A program made the translations under genes and the position numbers. A DNA stretch of 64,000 bases, taken from Paenibacillus pinihumi DSM 23905 = JCM 16419. GTDB taxonomy: Bacteria > Bacillota > Bacilli > Paenibacillales > Paenibacillaceae. The first letter of the stretch is position 1, and every line of letters starts with the position of its first letter. Where the stretch lies: assembly GCF_000422505.1 (NCBI RefSeq), contig NZ_KE383867.1:128494-192493 (forward strand), given 5' to 3'. The notes under the pieces are model-generated. The model made no database searches. It was not told the origin of the DNA and saw nothing but the letters and a program-made list of their open reading frames with translations. Shown piece by piece: positions 9,284 through 17,775 of the stretch.

Positions 9284-9872
9284 GACGAAGAATTGTGCTG
9301 CAGGAGCAGACAGTCTGCTTTGCACAGGGAAGGCCACTGCGAATACGGCGGGAGTTCAAAGCAAGGACGAGGGGCAGACTGCCGTTCAGCCTGAGCGGCT
9401 GATCTTCCGTTCCATGCAATTGGAGGATGTGCCGGTTATTTGTCAAATCGAACAGCAAGCCTTCACAAGCCCATGGACAGCGGAAGCATTTATCAATGAA
9501 CTGACGAACAACCATTTTGCCCGCTATATGGTGATGGAGTGGGAAGACAAAGTGATTGGCTATGGCGGCATGTGGACCATTATGGATGAGGCGCATGTGA
9601 CTAATATTGCCGTGTGTGAAGGCTACCGCGGCCAGGGGCTGGGGGAGCGGCTGCTCCACGAGCTGCAGCGGACAGCGGTGTTTTTTGGCGCGGGGCGTAT
9701 GACATTGGAGGTGCGGGTCAGCAATGAACCCGCCAAAAATTTGTACCGGAAGCTCGGATTTGAGCCTTCGGGCGTAAGACCGGGCTATTACTCCGATAAC
9801 GGAGAAGACGCTCTGATTATGTGGGCAGAGCTGGATCAGGTAAAGGCAGGTGCTCAAGATGACGAAGACTAA
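9276..9872 (+). CDS. rimI: ribosomal protein S18-alanine N-acetyltransferase RimI
   Basis: GNAT-fold acetyltransferase, annotated in this operon as RimI. The GNAT domain starts about residue 45 ([20 protein letters not shown]) and includes the acetyl-CoA-binding loop [12 protein letters not shown] and the C-terminal [18 protein letters not shown] motif. The first about 40 residues are a low-similarity leader not typical of RimI. The GTG start at 9276 follows GGGGAGGTG at good spacing and overlaps tsaB; a later internal start would give the compact form. The real substrate in Gram-positives may not be S18. Confidence 0.88.
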   Translation: MSETKNCAAGADSLLCTGKATANTAGVQSKDEGQTAVQPERLIFRSMQLEDVPVICQIEQQAFTSPWTAEAFINELTNNHFARYMVMEWEDKVIGYGGMWTIMDEAHVTNIAVCEGYRGQGLGERLLHELQRTAVFFGAGRMTLEVRVSNEPAKNLYRKLGFEPSGVRPGYYSDNGEDALIMWAELDQVKAGAQDDED

Positions 9873-10926
9873 ACTGGCTGCCGCCTGTGAGGAAATTATT
9901 TTGGCAATCGAAACCAGCTGTGATGAAACCTCAGTAGCGGTCGTCCGCGGCGGGAGCGAGGTATTGTCCAATATTGTCTCCAGCCAAATCGAGACGCACA
10001 AGCAATTTGGCGGGGTCGTCCCCGAAATTGCATCGCGCAAGCACGTGGAATCGATCACGCTGATTATGGAAGAAGCTGTCCGCAAGGCCGGCATTACACT
10101 GCAGGATATTGATGCGGTTGCCGTCACCCAGGGGCCCGGACTTGTCGGCGCATTGCTGGTAGGCCTTGTAGCTGCCAAAAGTCTGGCGATGGCGCTTGAT
10201 GTTCCCTTGATTGGGACGCATCATATTGCCGGTCATATTTATGCGAACAAGCTGGTGCATGACATGGTGTATCCTTCGGTGGCCCTCGTCGTCTCCGGCG
10301 GACATACGGAACTGGTCGTGCTGGAGCGTGAGGGCGTATTCCGTATTATCGGACGTACCAGGGATGATGCAGTCGGCGAGGCTTATGACAAGGTAGCGCG
10401 CTCGCTCAAGTTCCCCTACCCGGGCGGCCCGCATGTGGACAAGCTGGCCCAGAGCGCGGATGAGGCGTTGACCCTGCCGAGAGCCTGGCTGGAGCCGGAT
10501 TCCTATGATTTCAGCTTCAGCGGGTTAAAATCCGCGGTGTTGGCGGCGATTAACCAGGCGAATATGAAGGGCCAGACTCTCGATCCTGGAGCGCTTGCAC
10601 GCGGCTTTCAGGAATCGGTTATTGAGGTGCTCGTAGAGAAGGCGATTCGCGCCGTTCATGCCTATGATGCCAAGCAGCTGCTGCTGTGCGGTGGAGTGGC
10701 AGCCAACGGCGGACTGAGGGCTGCGCTGCAGGCCCGCTGTGAGAAGGAGAATATGCCGCTGCTCATTCCGCCGATGTCGTTGTGTACGGATAATGCGGCC
10801 ATGATTGCAGCAGCTGCTCACCTGAAATGGGAACGCGGGCAATTCTCTGAGCTGGATATGAAGGCTGATCCGATGCTTTCCCTGGAGGAATGGTCGGTAT
10901 GTGAGCTTGAGAAGAGCGAGGCTTAA
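9859..10926 (+). CDS. tsaD: tRNA N6-adenosine threonylcarbamoyltransferase TsaD
   Basis: Catalytic subunit that transfers the threonylcarbamoyl group from TC-AMP to A37 of tRNA. It shows the ASKHA phosphate loop [30 protein letters not shown], the metal-binding [11 protein letters not shown] stretch (His around residues 121-126), VSGGHTELV, and the late [14 protein letters not shown] and [12 protein letters not shown] motifs. About 355 residues is normal. ATG 9859 has an AGGTG site and overlaps the end of rimI by 14 bp; GTG 9850 is an alternative. It is the last gene of the thiL-tsaD operon. The old name is gcp/ydiE, relevant to the DnaA-box cluster described downstream. Confidence 0.95.
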   Translation: MTKTKLAAACEEIILAIETSCDETSVAVVRGGSEVLSNIVSSQIETHKQFGGVVPEIASRKHVESITLIMEEAVRKAGITLQDIDAVAVTQGPGLVGALLVGLVAAKSLAMALDVPLIGTHHIAGHIYANKLVHDMVYPSVALVVSGGHTELVVLEREGVFRIIGRTRDDAVGEAYDKVARSLKFPYPGGPHVDKLAQSADEALTLPRAWLEPDSYDFSFSGLKSAVLAAINQANMKGQTLDPGALARGFQESVIEVLVEKAIRAVHAYDAKQLLLCGGVAANGGLRAALQARCEKENMPLLIPPMSLCTDNAAMIAAAAHLKWERGQFSELDMKADPMLSLEEWSVCELEKSEA

Positions 10927-10989
10927 CCGCTTTTTATAGCTTATAGACAGGCTGCTTCGTTTTTAAATATGGATGGTAACCCTAACAGG

Positions 10990-11044
10990 AAGGCCATCCT
11001 TCGGCAAACGTCTTGATCACGTCTGCCGAAGGATGGCCTTATTT
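10990..11044. terminator. bidirectional terminator between convergent genes
   Basis: Perfect 17-bp arms (10990-11006 and 11024-11040) with a 17-base loop lie between tsaD (plus) and the next minus-strand gene. T-runs are short on both sides, but stem length and placement argue for a shared terminator. Confidence 0.7.
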
Positions 11045-11078
11045 GCGTATACAGAATTGATATGCAGTACCAGGGGGA

Positions 11079-12155
11079 TCAGGAGAAAAGAACAAAATTC
11101 GTCGCCAGTTTGCGGAGTGTCCCGTCCGAAGGCTTGTTAATTACCTGTCCGTTGAAAACGAGCGTCGATGAACCGCCTCCGTCGAGATTGTAGGCGTCCA
11201 CTGCACCGTAACGCTGGAGCAGAATTTGCAGCTCGGCAAGCGATGCGCCCGAATTGCCCTGCTCATCAGCGGCGTCCGTTACAAGAAACAACAGCTGGTC
11301 ATCCTTGTAATTGGCGATGACGGTACGTGCTGCCCGCTTCGGACTGGTTTGCCATTTTGAAGGGATCGCCTGTTTGTTGCCGTTTTTCAGCAAAATAGGG
11401 ACAAAGGATGCACCGAACTGGGCTTGTTCCTTATCAAGCTGATTCCGGCTGTTATATTTATTGCCGACCAGCTTCAAGTCTTTGTTAACGCCGACAAAGA
11501 ACAAATCTGAGAAGGAAGGCTCGAAGCCATTTACATACTCTCCGTCCACGATTGTCGTACTCAGCGGGTAGCGCGAGCCCTGCTGGTCAGCGAAACCGCC
11601 GGCATTGATGCCTGCTGCAGCATTCGTCCGGCGTACTGCGGCAAGTGTCGTTTCTGCGCCGCCATACTTGTCGTTGCCGAGCACCATGGACATGGCCTCG
11701 CTGGATTTGAGCTTCACCTTCAGCGCATAGCCCTTGAAGTTCTCTGCATTCACATAGAAGAGCTGGGCGCGCATACGGTCGGTATCGAGTGTCTGTGACG
11801 GCTTACCGAGCTTGGAGCTGATCCGGGTATCATAAATTTTCAGCGGCCTGTCCGCCTGAAGGCTGGCCGTTTTGGCGATGGTGCTTACATTTTTATTCGT
11901 TTCATTATAGAGCCATGCTGTTTTTTTCATCGATGCCGAGATTGTGGATGCAATCCCGTGCGCTTCATCCAGCTTCTCATCAAGCACAGCACTGCCGGAG
12001 CTGATTTGCGCCGTGGTATAGGCGGGCGGCTCGGGAAATGCAGCAGGAGACAGCTCGGTTGTAAATGGGGAGCACAGCAGCCAGATGAGCATGCCTGCGA
12101 ACGGAGCGCAAACAAGCAGTCCCAGCCGGTTTATGTATTTGACCGTAACCATCAT
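11079..12155 (-). CDS. membrane-anchored phosphodiester glycosidase family protein (NAGPA domain)
   Basis: Protein of 358 residues with one N-terminal membrane segment (about 9-30) and a C-terminal NAGPA/DUF2233 domain. The family signatures are INAGGF at about residue 181, AARTVIANYKDDQLLFLVTD and the closing AYNLDGGGSSTLVFNGQVINKPS. In characterised relatives the domain removes terminal GlcNAc from phosphodiesters or acts in exopolysaccharide turnover; here the substrate is unknown. The region between membrane anchor and domain looks helical. It starts at ATG 12155, overlapping the stop of the upstream coiled-coil gene, so both form one minus-strand operon. Confidence 0.85.
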   Translation of the reverse strand: MMVTVKYINRLGLLVCAPFAGMLIWLLCSPFTTELSPAAFPEPPAYTTAQISSGSAVLDEKLDEAHGIASTISASMKKTAWLYNETNKNVSTIAKTASLQADRPLKIYDTRISSKLGKPSQTLDTDRMRAQLFYVNAENFKGYALKVKLKSSEAMSMVLGNDKYGGAETTLAAVRRTNAAAGINAGGFADQQGSRYPLSTTIVDGEYVNGFEPSFSDLFFVGVNKDLKLVGNKYNSRNQLDKEQAQFGASFVPILLKNGNKQAIPSKWQTSPKRAARTVIANYKDDQLLFLVTDAADEQGNSGASLAELQILLQRYGAVDAYNLDGGGSSTLVFNGQVINKPSDGTLRKLATNFVLFS

Positions 12156-12577
12156 TTCAGCACTTCCAGGTTTTTCTCAAGCTCATTCAGCTTTTTCTTC
12201 ACTTCATTAATCTGGGTGTAGAGCTTGTTGCTGTTGTCGGTTTTGTCGCTGGCGTTGTCCTTGGTGAAGGTAAGCAGCTCATTCAGTGCTTCGACCTTGC
12301 TCCCCAAAGTGGAAATTTCATCTGCAAAAGCTTTCTCCACAGCTCCAATTCGTTCCTCGTAATGCTGCTGCATGACAGCCATTTGGGCGGCCGTTTGAGC
12401 CTCCAAGCGGGCGGTCAGTGCCTGTTTCGTGCGGTCCGTATACCATATGGTTCCGGCCACTCCGCAAATAATCAGGATCACCCATACGCCAAGAAACACA
12501 TAGACCGGTCGCTTGGCATTGTTGCGGTGTTTTCTCTCATGGGGCTGAGGCGCGTTCGTCTGTAATTCAGTATTCAT
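12152..12577 (-). CDS. single-pass membrane protein with coiled coil
   Basis: A 141-residue protein from ATG 12577 (MNTELQTNAPQ). A Lys/Arg-rich N-terminus leads to one membrane segment (PVYVFLGVWVILIICGVAG, about residues 24-44), then a mostly helical exterior part ending in a clear coiled coil (LYTQINEVKKKLNELEKNLE). An upstream in-frame start at 12685 exists, but the extension is basic and non-conserved in character. The ribosome binding site AAAGGAG lies rather far (15 bases) from the chosen ATG. It overlaps the NAGPA gene by 4 bp, suggesting that the two proteins act together at the membrane. Family not recognised. Confidence 0.7.
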   Translation of the reverse strand: MNTELQTNAPQPHERKHRNNAKRPVYVFLGVWVILIICGVAGTIWYTDRTKQALTARLEAQTAAQMAVMQQHYEERIGAVEKAFADEISTLGSKVEALNELLTFTKDNASDKTDNSNKLYTQINEVKKKLNELEKNLEVLK

Positions 12578-12808
12578 TTTTTGTGCAAAAATCTCCTTTA
12601 CTTGAATTGCAAAAGGCCTGTCGAGTCCAGTCAAGCCCTTTCTTTGCTGCTGTAATCGTGCTTCGCCGAGTCTGCTCCCAGTCAAGCTGTGCGGCAGGCT
12701 CCCGATTAGAAACTGTACTAGCTTAGACGGTAAACAAAGGGAAAAGTTGCGGAATTCATGTGAGCTTTAATTGGATGGGAAATTTGCCCCCAGAGCAGCC
12801 CGCAGGAA

Positions 12809-12919
12809 TGGGGATAAGTGAGTGATGATTCCTTTAGAGCGAATTGTTATCCACATATACATCTGTGTATATAGGTATATTTTGTGGATAACATTATAAA
12901 TTTCTTTTTCAGTGGATAA
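12809..12919. promoter_or_regulatory. DnaA-box cluster 1
   Basis: In the gap between the minus-strand coiled-coil gene and metN there are two perfect 9-mer DnaA boxes, TTATCCACA at 12847-12855 and its complement TGTGGATAA at 12883-12891. Two one-mismatch boxes, TGGGGATAA (12809-12817) and AGTGGATAA (12911-12919), flank them, in AT-rich sequence. No dnaA or dnaN gene is nearby, so this is not a canonical origin. See the second, denser cluster before the ABC-F gene. Confidence 0.7.
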
Positions 12920-13078
12920 CTTCTAATTATGTATGATATTGTCCGCTTTTTTATATGGTGAGGATTGCATATGTACCTGGATTCCGGGTTTATCAATCCT
13001 GAATTTTATTTTTCTTGAATACCTGTCATCAGGCTCTTATCCGTCGATTTACAGCGGAATTCTTTTACAAAAAATAGA

Positions 13079-13107
13079 TTTACATTGTATTCCTATAATG
13101 ATAGTAT
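13079..13107 (+). promoter_or_regulatory. sigma-A type promoter of metNI
   Basis: -35 TTTACA (13079-13084), 17-base spacer, -10 TAGTAT (13102-13107). A TATAAT at 13094 is nearby but badly spaced from a -35. The predicted transcript has a leader of about 130 bases before metN. Confidence 0.6.
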
Positions 13108-13114
13108 GATTTAA

Positions 13115-13243
13115 AATGATTGGAGAATTGACCGGACCCTACGAAGTGACGGTTCCCAGGCCTGCCTTTACGGGCGGGCTGTATCAGCATCAAGTGAACG
13201 ACTGTTGTTCTAATCTTGTTTAATGGCCGGGAGGAACTGCACG
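13115..13243 (+). promoter_or_regulatory. structured leader of metNI, class unassigned
   Basis: The leader contains a 7-bp hairpin (arms 13160-13166 and 13173-13179, 6-base loop) and a weaker outer pairing (ACCG at 13131 with CGGT at 13150). Methionine-uptake genes in Bacilli often have a SAM (S-box) riboswitch, but I could not fit the S-box core here, and there is no T-box signature. No regulatory class is claimed. Confidence 0.3.
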
Positions 13244-14266
13244 ATGATAGAACTGGTGGATGTGTATAAAACATACAAGAGGGGCGAGAGCTCCATTGAG
13301 GCGCTGCGGGGCGTAAGTCTAAGAGCGGAAAAAGGGGATATATTCGGTGTCATCGGATACAGCGGGGCGGGGAAAAGTACATTGATCCGTCTGGTTAATT
13401 ATCTGGAAAAACCTACGAAAGGGCAGGTAATTGTAGAAGGTCAGCCTCTCGATCAATATAGTGTTCATGAGCTTCGGAACGTGAAGAAAAAAATCGGCAT
13501 GATTTTTCAGCATTTTAATTTGCTGGAGTCGAAAACGGTGTACGATAATATCGCCATTCCGCTTGTACTTGTCAAAAAAAGCAAGTCCGAGATTAGACAG
13601 CGTGTCACAGAGCTGCTGGATTTCGTCGGGCTGAGCGACAAGGCAGGGAGTTACCCGAAGGAACTGTCAGGCGGACAAAAGCAGCGTGTCGGTATCGCCA
13701 GAGCGCTCGCCGGCAATCCTACCATTCTTCTGTGTGATGAAGCAACTTCTGCACTTGACCCCCAGACGACACAATCGATTTTGGCGCTGCTGAAGAGAAT
13801 CAGCGAGACGTATCCGATCACTATACTAATGATTACACATGAGATGGCAGTCATTCAACAGATTTGCAACAAGGTAGCCGTAATGGAAGACGGCATCATT
13901 ATCGAGCAAGGAAATGTGCTGGATGTATTCGGGAGCCCCCGGCATGAGACCACACGCAATTTTGTGCGGACTGTCATTCGCAACACCGTACCGTCGAGTG
14001 TTATTCAGACGCTGAAGGCAGAAGGGCAGCGGCGGCTGTTCAAGCTTGAATTCATCGGGCAGTCTGCGTCGGAGCCGGTTATTAACGGTCTTATTCGCAA
14101 TTATAATGTGCAGGTCAATATATTGTTCGCCAATATGACGGAGATTCAAGCGACAACACTGGGAAATATGATTATTCAGCTTCAAGGCGAGGATAGGGTT
14201 ATTGATCAGGCAGCCCGATTTTTACAGGACCAAGGCGTATATATAGAGGAGGTTGATTCCGTATGA
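13244..14266 (+). CDS. metN: methionine ABC transporter, ATP-binding protein
   Basis: ATPase of the MetNIQ importer for D- and L-methionine. Opening MIELVDVYKTYK; Walker A GYSGAGKST near residue 39; signature LSGGQKQRVGIARAL; Walker B ILLCDEATSALDP; and the C-terminal NIL/ACT-like sensor domain (about residues 260-340) that in relatives binds methionine and inhibits transport. The start at 13244 has GGGAGG eight bases upstream; a longer frame from 13223 is not needed. The stop overlaps metI (ATGA). The binding protein metQ lies 1.8 kb downstream in its own unit, unlike the usual metNIQ order. Confidence 0.95.
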   Translation: MIELVDVYKTYKRGESSIEALRGVSLRAEKGDIFGVIGYSGAGKSTLIRLVNYLEKPTKGQVIVEGQPLDQYSVHELRNVKKKIGMIFQHFNLLESKTVYDNIAIPLVLVKKSKSEIRQRVTELLDFVGLSDKAGSYPKELSGGQKQRVGIARALAGNPTILLCDEATSALDPQTTQSILALLKRISETYPITILMITHEMAVIQQICNKVAVMEDGIIIEQGNVLDVFGSPRHETTRNFVRTVIRNTVPSSVIQTLKAEGQRRLFKLEFIGQSASEPVINGLIRNYNVQVNILFANMTEIQATTLGNMIIQLQGEDRVIDQAARFLQDQGVYIEEVDSV

Positions 14267-14922
14267 TGGACACGACAATTACGGCGGATCAGATTATTAA
14301 GGCCTTGCAGGAAACACTGACAATGGTCGGCGTCTCGCTTCTGTTCGGTTCCCTGCTGGGAGTTCCGTTAGGCATTCTGCTGGTAGTCGGAAGGCCGGGC
14401 GGAGTCATAGAGAGCAAGCTGGTCTACAGCATTCTCAATCCGGTCATTAATATTGTCCGGTCGCTGCCTTTTATTATTTTGCTCGTAGCCATTATCCCGT
14501 TCACAAGATTTGTTGTACAAACCTCTATTGGCACCACTGCGGCTATCGTTCCGCTCGTGATTTATATTGCGCCTTATATCGCAAGGCTTGTCGAAAATTC
14601 ATTGTTGGAGGTGAATCCGGGCATTCTGGAAGCAGCAGAATCCATGGGTGCAACCCCTTTCCAGGTCATCTGGCATTTTTTGCTCCCGGAAGCATTCGCC
14701 TCGCTCATTCTTACCTTTACAACAGCTACAATTACGCTGATTGGAGCCACGGCGATGGCCGGGACAGTCGGCGGCGGCGGGATCGGGGATTTGGCTATTA
14801 CCTATGGGTACCAGCGCTTCGATACCTTTGTTATGATTGTGACCGTCCTGATCTTGCTCGTTCTGGTGCAGGGAATTCAATCAATAGGGAACCGGATGGG
14901 ACGCAAGGCCCGCCGGGAATAA
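14263..14922 (+). CDS. metI: methionine ABC transporter permease
   Basis: Membrane subunit of MetNIQ, 219 residues with five hydrophobic segments. The N-terminal part has the ALQETLTMVGVSLLFGSLLGVPLG pattern and NIVRSLPFIILL; the coupling-helix EAA motif is EAAESMGATPFQVIWHFLLPEA at about residues 125-146, followed by ATAMAGTVGGGGIGDLAI. It overlaps metN by 4 bp and is followed by a strong hairpin terminator. Confidence 0.94.
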   Translation: MMDTTITADQIIKALQETLTMVGVSLLFGSLLGVPLGILLVVGRPGGVIESKLVYSILNPVINIVRSLPFIILLVAIIPFTRFVVQTSIGTTAAIVPLVIYIAPYIARLVENSLLEVNPGILEAAESMGATPFQVIWHFLLPEAFASLILTFTTATITLIGATAMAGTVGGGGIGDLAITYGYQRFDTFVMIVTVLILLVLVQGIQSIGNRMGRKARRE

Positions 14923-14962
14923 CGGGATTGATATGCTAGCAGTTATGGGCTGTTAAAGCACA

Positions 14963-14997
14963 AAATGATCCGGCAGGCCAAGCCTGCCGGATCATTT
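14963..14997. terminator. bidirectional terminator between metI and the flavin monooxygenase
   Basis: Perfect 16-bp arms (14963-14978 and 14982-14997) with a 3-base loop, T/A tracts on both sides, between convergent genes. Confidence 0.85.
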
Positions 14998-15026
14998 CAA
15001 TATGGAAGATGATAAGCCTTCGGCTT

Positions 15027-16382
15027 CTACAGCGCATGGCTGGTCCGGGATCTTTGTCCCGTATAGCGGTTTTCCGGGATGGACAGTCCAAGATGTCCGC
15101 GCAGCGTTGTCTCCGTATACTCGGTCCGATAGATTCCGCGCTCCTGCAGAATCGGCACAACAAGGTCTACAAAGTCAGTGAGGCTGTCCGGCAAAGCAGG
15201 CGGGATGAAGATAAAGCCGTCACAAGCGCTATTTTCAAACCAGTATGTCAAGGTATCGGCGACCTGCTCGGGAGTTCCGCGAAGCGATCCATTCGTTGCC
15301 ACATTGCTGATTTTGGAATAGAGCTGGCCGATTGTCAGATTTTCTTCACGGATTATTTTTTGGATCATTTCGAAATCGCTCTGAATGCTGTTGACTTCCC
15401 GCCAGGCCACTTCTGATGCAGGTGTATCCAGGTTATAAGCGGTCAAGTCAACGTTGCCTACATACCCGGACAAGAATCGCAGTGCCTGCTCCTGGATGAT
15501 TGTAGATTCCAGCAGCGCCGCTTTCTCAGCGGCTTCAGCCTCAGTCCGGCCGATAATCGGAGATATGCCTTGCAAAATCAGAAGCTCAGTCTCCTTGCGG
15601 CCATACTTCGCCATGCGGCCCTTCAATTGCTTGTAGAAGCTGCGGGCGTCCTCAAAGGATTTCTTGTGGCTGAACACCGCTTCGGCTGTTCTCGCAGCAA
15701 ACTCCTGTCCGGGTATGGATGAGCCAGCCTGGAACAGTACCGGATGCCCCTGCGGGGTCCGGCCGATATTCAGCGGCCCCCGAACCTGGAAGAATTCGCC
15801 CTCGTAATTGAGCAGATGCACCTTGTCAGGATCATAGAATTGTCCGGTCTCCTTGTTGCGGATAAAGGCGTCCTCTTCCCAGGAATCCCACAGTCCCTTG
15901 ACCACATCGATAAATTCCTCCGCAATCTTGTACCGGTCATCATGCAGAGTATGCTCCTTCCGGCTAAAATTCAATGCCGTAAGTCCGGTTGCATCGGCTG
16001 TTGTTACCACATTCCATCCGGCTCTTCCGCCGCTGATGATATCCACAGAAGCGAACTGCCGGGCCAAGGTGTAAGGCTCGTTATAGGTAGTGGAGGCTGT
16101 AGCTACAACACCAATATGAGTCGTTGCCCCCGCAATGGCCGTAATGAGTACAGTAGGGTCAAAACGGTTCAGAATTTGTGAATGTGAATTTTCATCAATT
16201 GCCAGACTGTCTGCGATAAAGGCGGCATCGAACAGTCCTCTTTCCGCTTCAAGCGCGATTTTTTTATAAAAGCCGACATCAATGCTGGCATCGGCCTGAG
16301 CTTGCGGCAGGCGCCAGGAGCCGATATGCATGCCGGTTCCGACAATATAAAGTCCGATTTTAATTTGTCTTTGGGCAGACAT
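15027..16382 (-). CDS. FMN-dependent LLM-class monooxygenase (NtaA/SnaA/DszA type)
   Basis: Luciferase-like monooxygenase of about 451 residues that would use reduced FMN from a partner reductase. Signatures are IKIGLYIVGTGMHIGSWRLP, the TIM-barrel strands FDAAFIADSLAI and LITAIAGATTHIGVVATAST, FASVDIISGGRAGWNVVTT (very typical), and GHPVLFQAGSS. The true start is MSAQRQ at 16382, nine bases after GAGAGG; the longer frame runs into the metQ promoter region. It lies between metNI and metQ, so the substrate is plausibly an organosulfur compound such as a sulfone, sulfonate or modified methionine. NTA/EDTA-like substrates for other family members make this only an inference. Confidence 0.88.
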   Translation of the reverse strand: MSAQRQIKIGLYIVGTGMHIGSWRLPQAQADASIDVGFYKKIALEAERGLFDAAFIADSLAIDENSHSQILNRFDPTVLITAIAGATTHIGVVATASTTYNEPYTLARQFASVDIISGGRAGWNVVTTADATGLTALNFSRKEHTLHDDRYKIAEEFIDVVKGLWDSWEEDAFIRNKETGQFYDPDKVHLLNYEGEFFQVRGPLNIGRTPQGHPVLFQAGSSIPGQEFAARTAEAVFSHKKSFEDARSFYKQLKGRMAKYGRKETELLILQGISPIIGRTEAEAAEKAALLESTIIQEQALRFLSGYVGNVDLTAYNLDTPASEVAWREVNSIQSDFEMIQKIIREENLTIGQLYSKISNVATNGSLRGTPEQVADTLTYWFENSACDGFIFIPPALPDSLTDFVDLVVPILQERGIYRTEYTETTLRGHLGLSIPENRYTGQRSRTSHAL

Positions 16383-16595
16383 CGATTTCATCCTCTCCGT
16401 AAATCTGATTGCGTTCAAAATTAACGTTGGAAAGCGGCAAAGACAAACAGGCAGCAAAGCAAATGAAGAAATCTCAAGTTTAAGCATAGTTAAATTTTTA
16501 AACATAGTTAATAAATTGGTTTACTCAGTTTTAATTTGAAATTATGATACCTCAGATCTGAGTGGAAATCAATTCCTCAATTGAATAAAAAATGA

Positions 16596-16623
16596 TTGAC
16601 ATTCAGAGTAAAGTTGATATGAT
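16596..16623 (+). promoter_or_regulatory. sigma-A promoter of metQ
   Basis: -35 TTGACA (16596-16601), 16-base spacer, -10 TATGAT (16618-16623). It lies about 70 bases before the metQ start in AT-rich sequence shared with the divergent monooxygenase gene. Confidence 0.7.
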
Positions 16624-16694
16624 CTTAATAAATCTTATGTGTTTACTTGGTTTTAGTAATTCTATCTCCATCTTACTATTTAGGGGGCGTTCAT

Positions 16695-17576
16695 ATGGAC
16701 AAGCCGTTTCGGCAAGGAAAGCTATTGTTAACGGCATTAATCTTGGTAACAGTCTTGGCAATATCGGCATGCAGCAATAAAGGGGCGGGTTCAGGTAACG
16801 AAAATTCACTCAAAGTAGGGACGACCGATATTCAGGCTGATCTGTGGAATTTTATCCGGGATGAGGCCAAGGCAGACGGCCTGAACATTGAGGTAGTCAC
16901 TCTAACAGGCCAGGTGGATTTGAATCAGTCGCTTGCTGACGGGGATTTGGACGCGAATGCATTCCAGCATATTGCCTATCTGACAAGCTGGAATGGCATT
17001 CATAAAGCTTCACTCGCTGCTGCGGATACGACAATCATTGCGCCGCTCGGCATTTACGCTAAAAATATCAAAGACCTTAAGGAAATTAAGGAGGGCGCGA
17101 AAATAGCCATCCCGAACGACCAGACGAATCTGGTCCGGGCTCTAAAGCTTCTCGAATCCGCCAAACTGATCAAGCTTCAGGAAGGATTCGATGCTGCCAA
17201 GGGAGGCGTAGACCAGATTGCGGACAATCCGCTTAAGCTGAACATCATTACAGCACAGAGCGGCATGCTCCCACGGGTGCTGGATGATGTGGCAGCAGCC
17301 ATTATTAACAATGGGGTTGCCCTCCAGGCAGGCTATAAGCTGAACTCATCCCTGTATCATGAGAATGAGGCCGATACCGCATATATTAATGTTGTAGCTA
17401 CGACAGAGGGCATTTTGAAGGACAAGCCGGAAGCGTTCAAAAAGCTGAATGCAGTGCTTCATTCGCAAAAGGTCAGCGACTACATTCAGACCAGATATGA
17501 AGGGAACTTTATTCCGGTAACCCGCCAGATTGACGAGGTTGTGGAAGCTTTCAAAAAGGAAAACGAAACGCCTTAG
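16695..17576 (+). CDS. metQ: methionine-binding lipoprotein MetQ
   Basis: Solute-binding lipoprotein of the NLPA family. The signal peptide ends in the lipobox ISAC, with Cys26 as the lipidated residue when counted from ATG 16695 (AGGGGGCG upstream). The mature protein has LKVGTTDIQADLWNF, GDLDANAFQH, IAPLGIYAKNIKDL and IAIPNDQTNLVRALKLLESA, all typical of MetQ. It is divergent from the flavin monooxygenase and separate from metNI, so expression of the binding protein can be tuned apart from the membrane complex. Confidence 0.94.
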   Translation: MDKPFRQGKLLLTALILVTVLAISACSNKGAGSGNENSLKVGTTDIQADLWNFIRDEAKADGLNIEVVTLTGQVDLNQSLADGDLDANAFQHIAYLTSWNGIHKASLAAADTTIIAPLGIYAKNIKDLKEIKEGAKIAIPNDQTNLVRALKLLESAKLIKLQEGFDAAKGGVDQIADNPLKLNIITAQSGMLPRVLDDVAAAIINNGVALQAGYKLNSSLYHENEADTAYINVVATTEGILKDKPEAFKKLNAVLHSQKVSDYIQTRYEGNFIPVTRQIDEVVEAFKKENETP

Positions 17577-17775
17577 ACGAAATCATAAGATAATTGGAAA
17601 TATTAATAATCAAGGTTTATATGCTTCCTGGTCTTGTATGGCGGATGCCGTGCAGGACTGGGGAGCTTCTTTGCTTTAACGGACCCAAGACAATGTTAGC
17701 GGATTCCAGTGAATATCCTGGATTGGAAATGGAGCAGAATAAGCTGAATGTGAATATAGAAAGGAAGAGACTCTG

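Noticed and set aside
9102-10178. 358-codon minus-strand frame across tsaB, rimI and tsaD
   Set aside because: Covers three well-supported overlapping genes on the other strand; no motif or start signal.
12809-12919. Chromosome replication origin
   Set aside because: DnaA boxes are present, but dnaA, dnaN, rpmH or a clear unwinding element next to them are not; a titration or regulatory cluster is more likely.
13157-13182. Possible mini-ykkC/guanidine-II or SAM riboswitch before metN
   Set aside because: The ACGA/ACGG elements are not in hairpin loops of the right form, and the SAM riboswitch core is absent.
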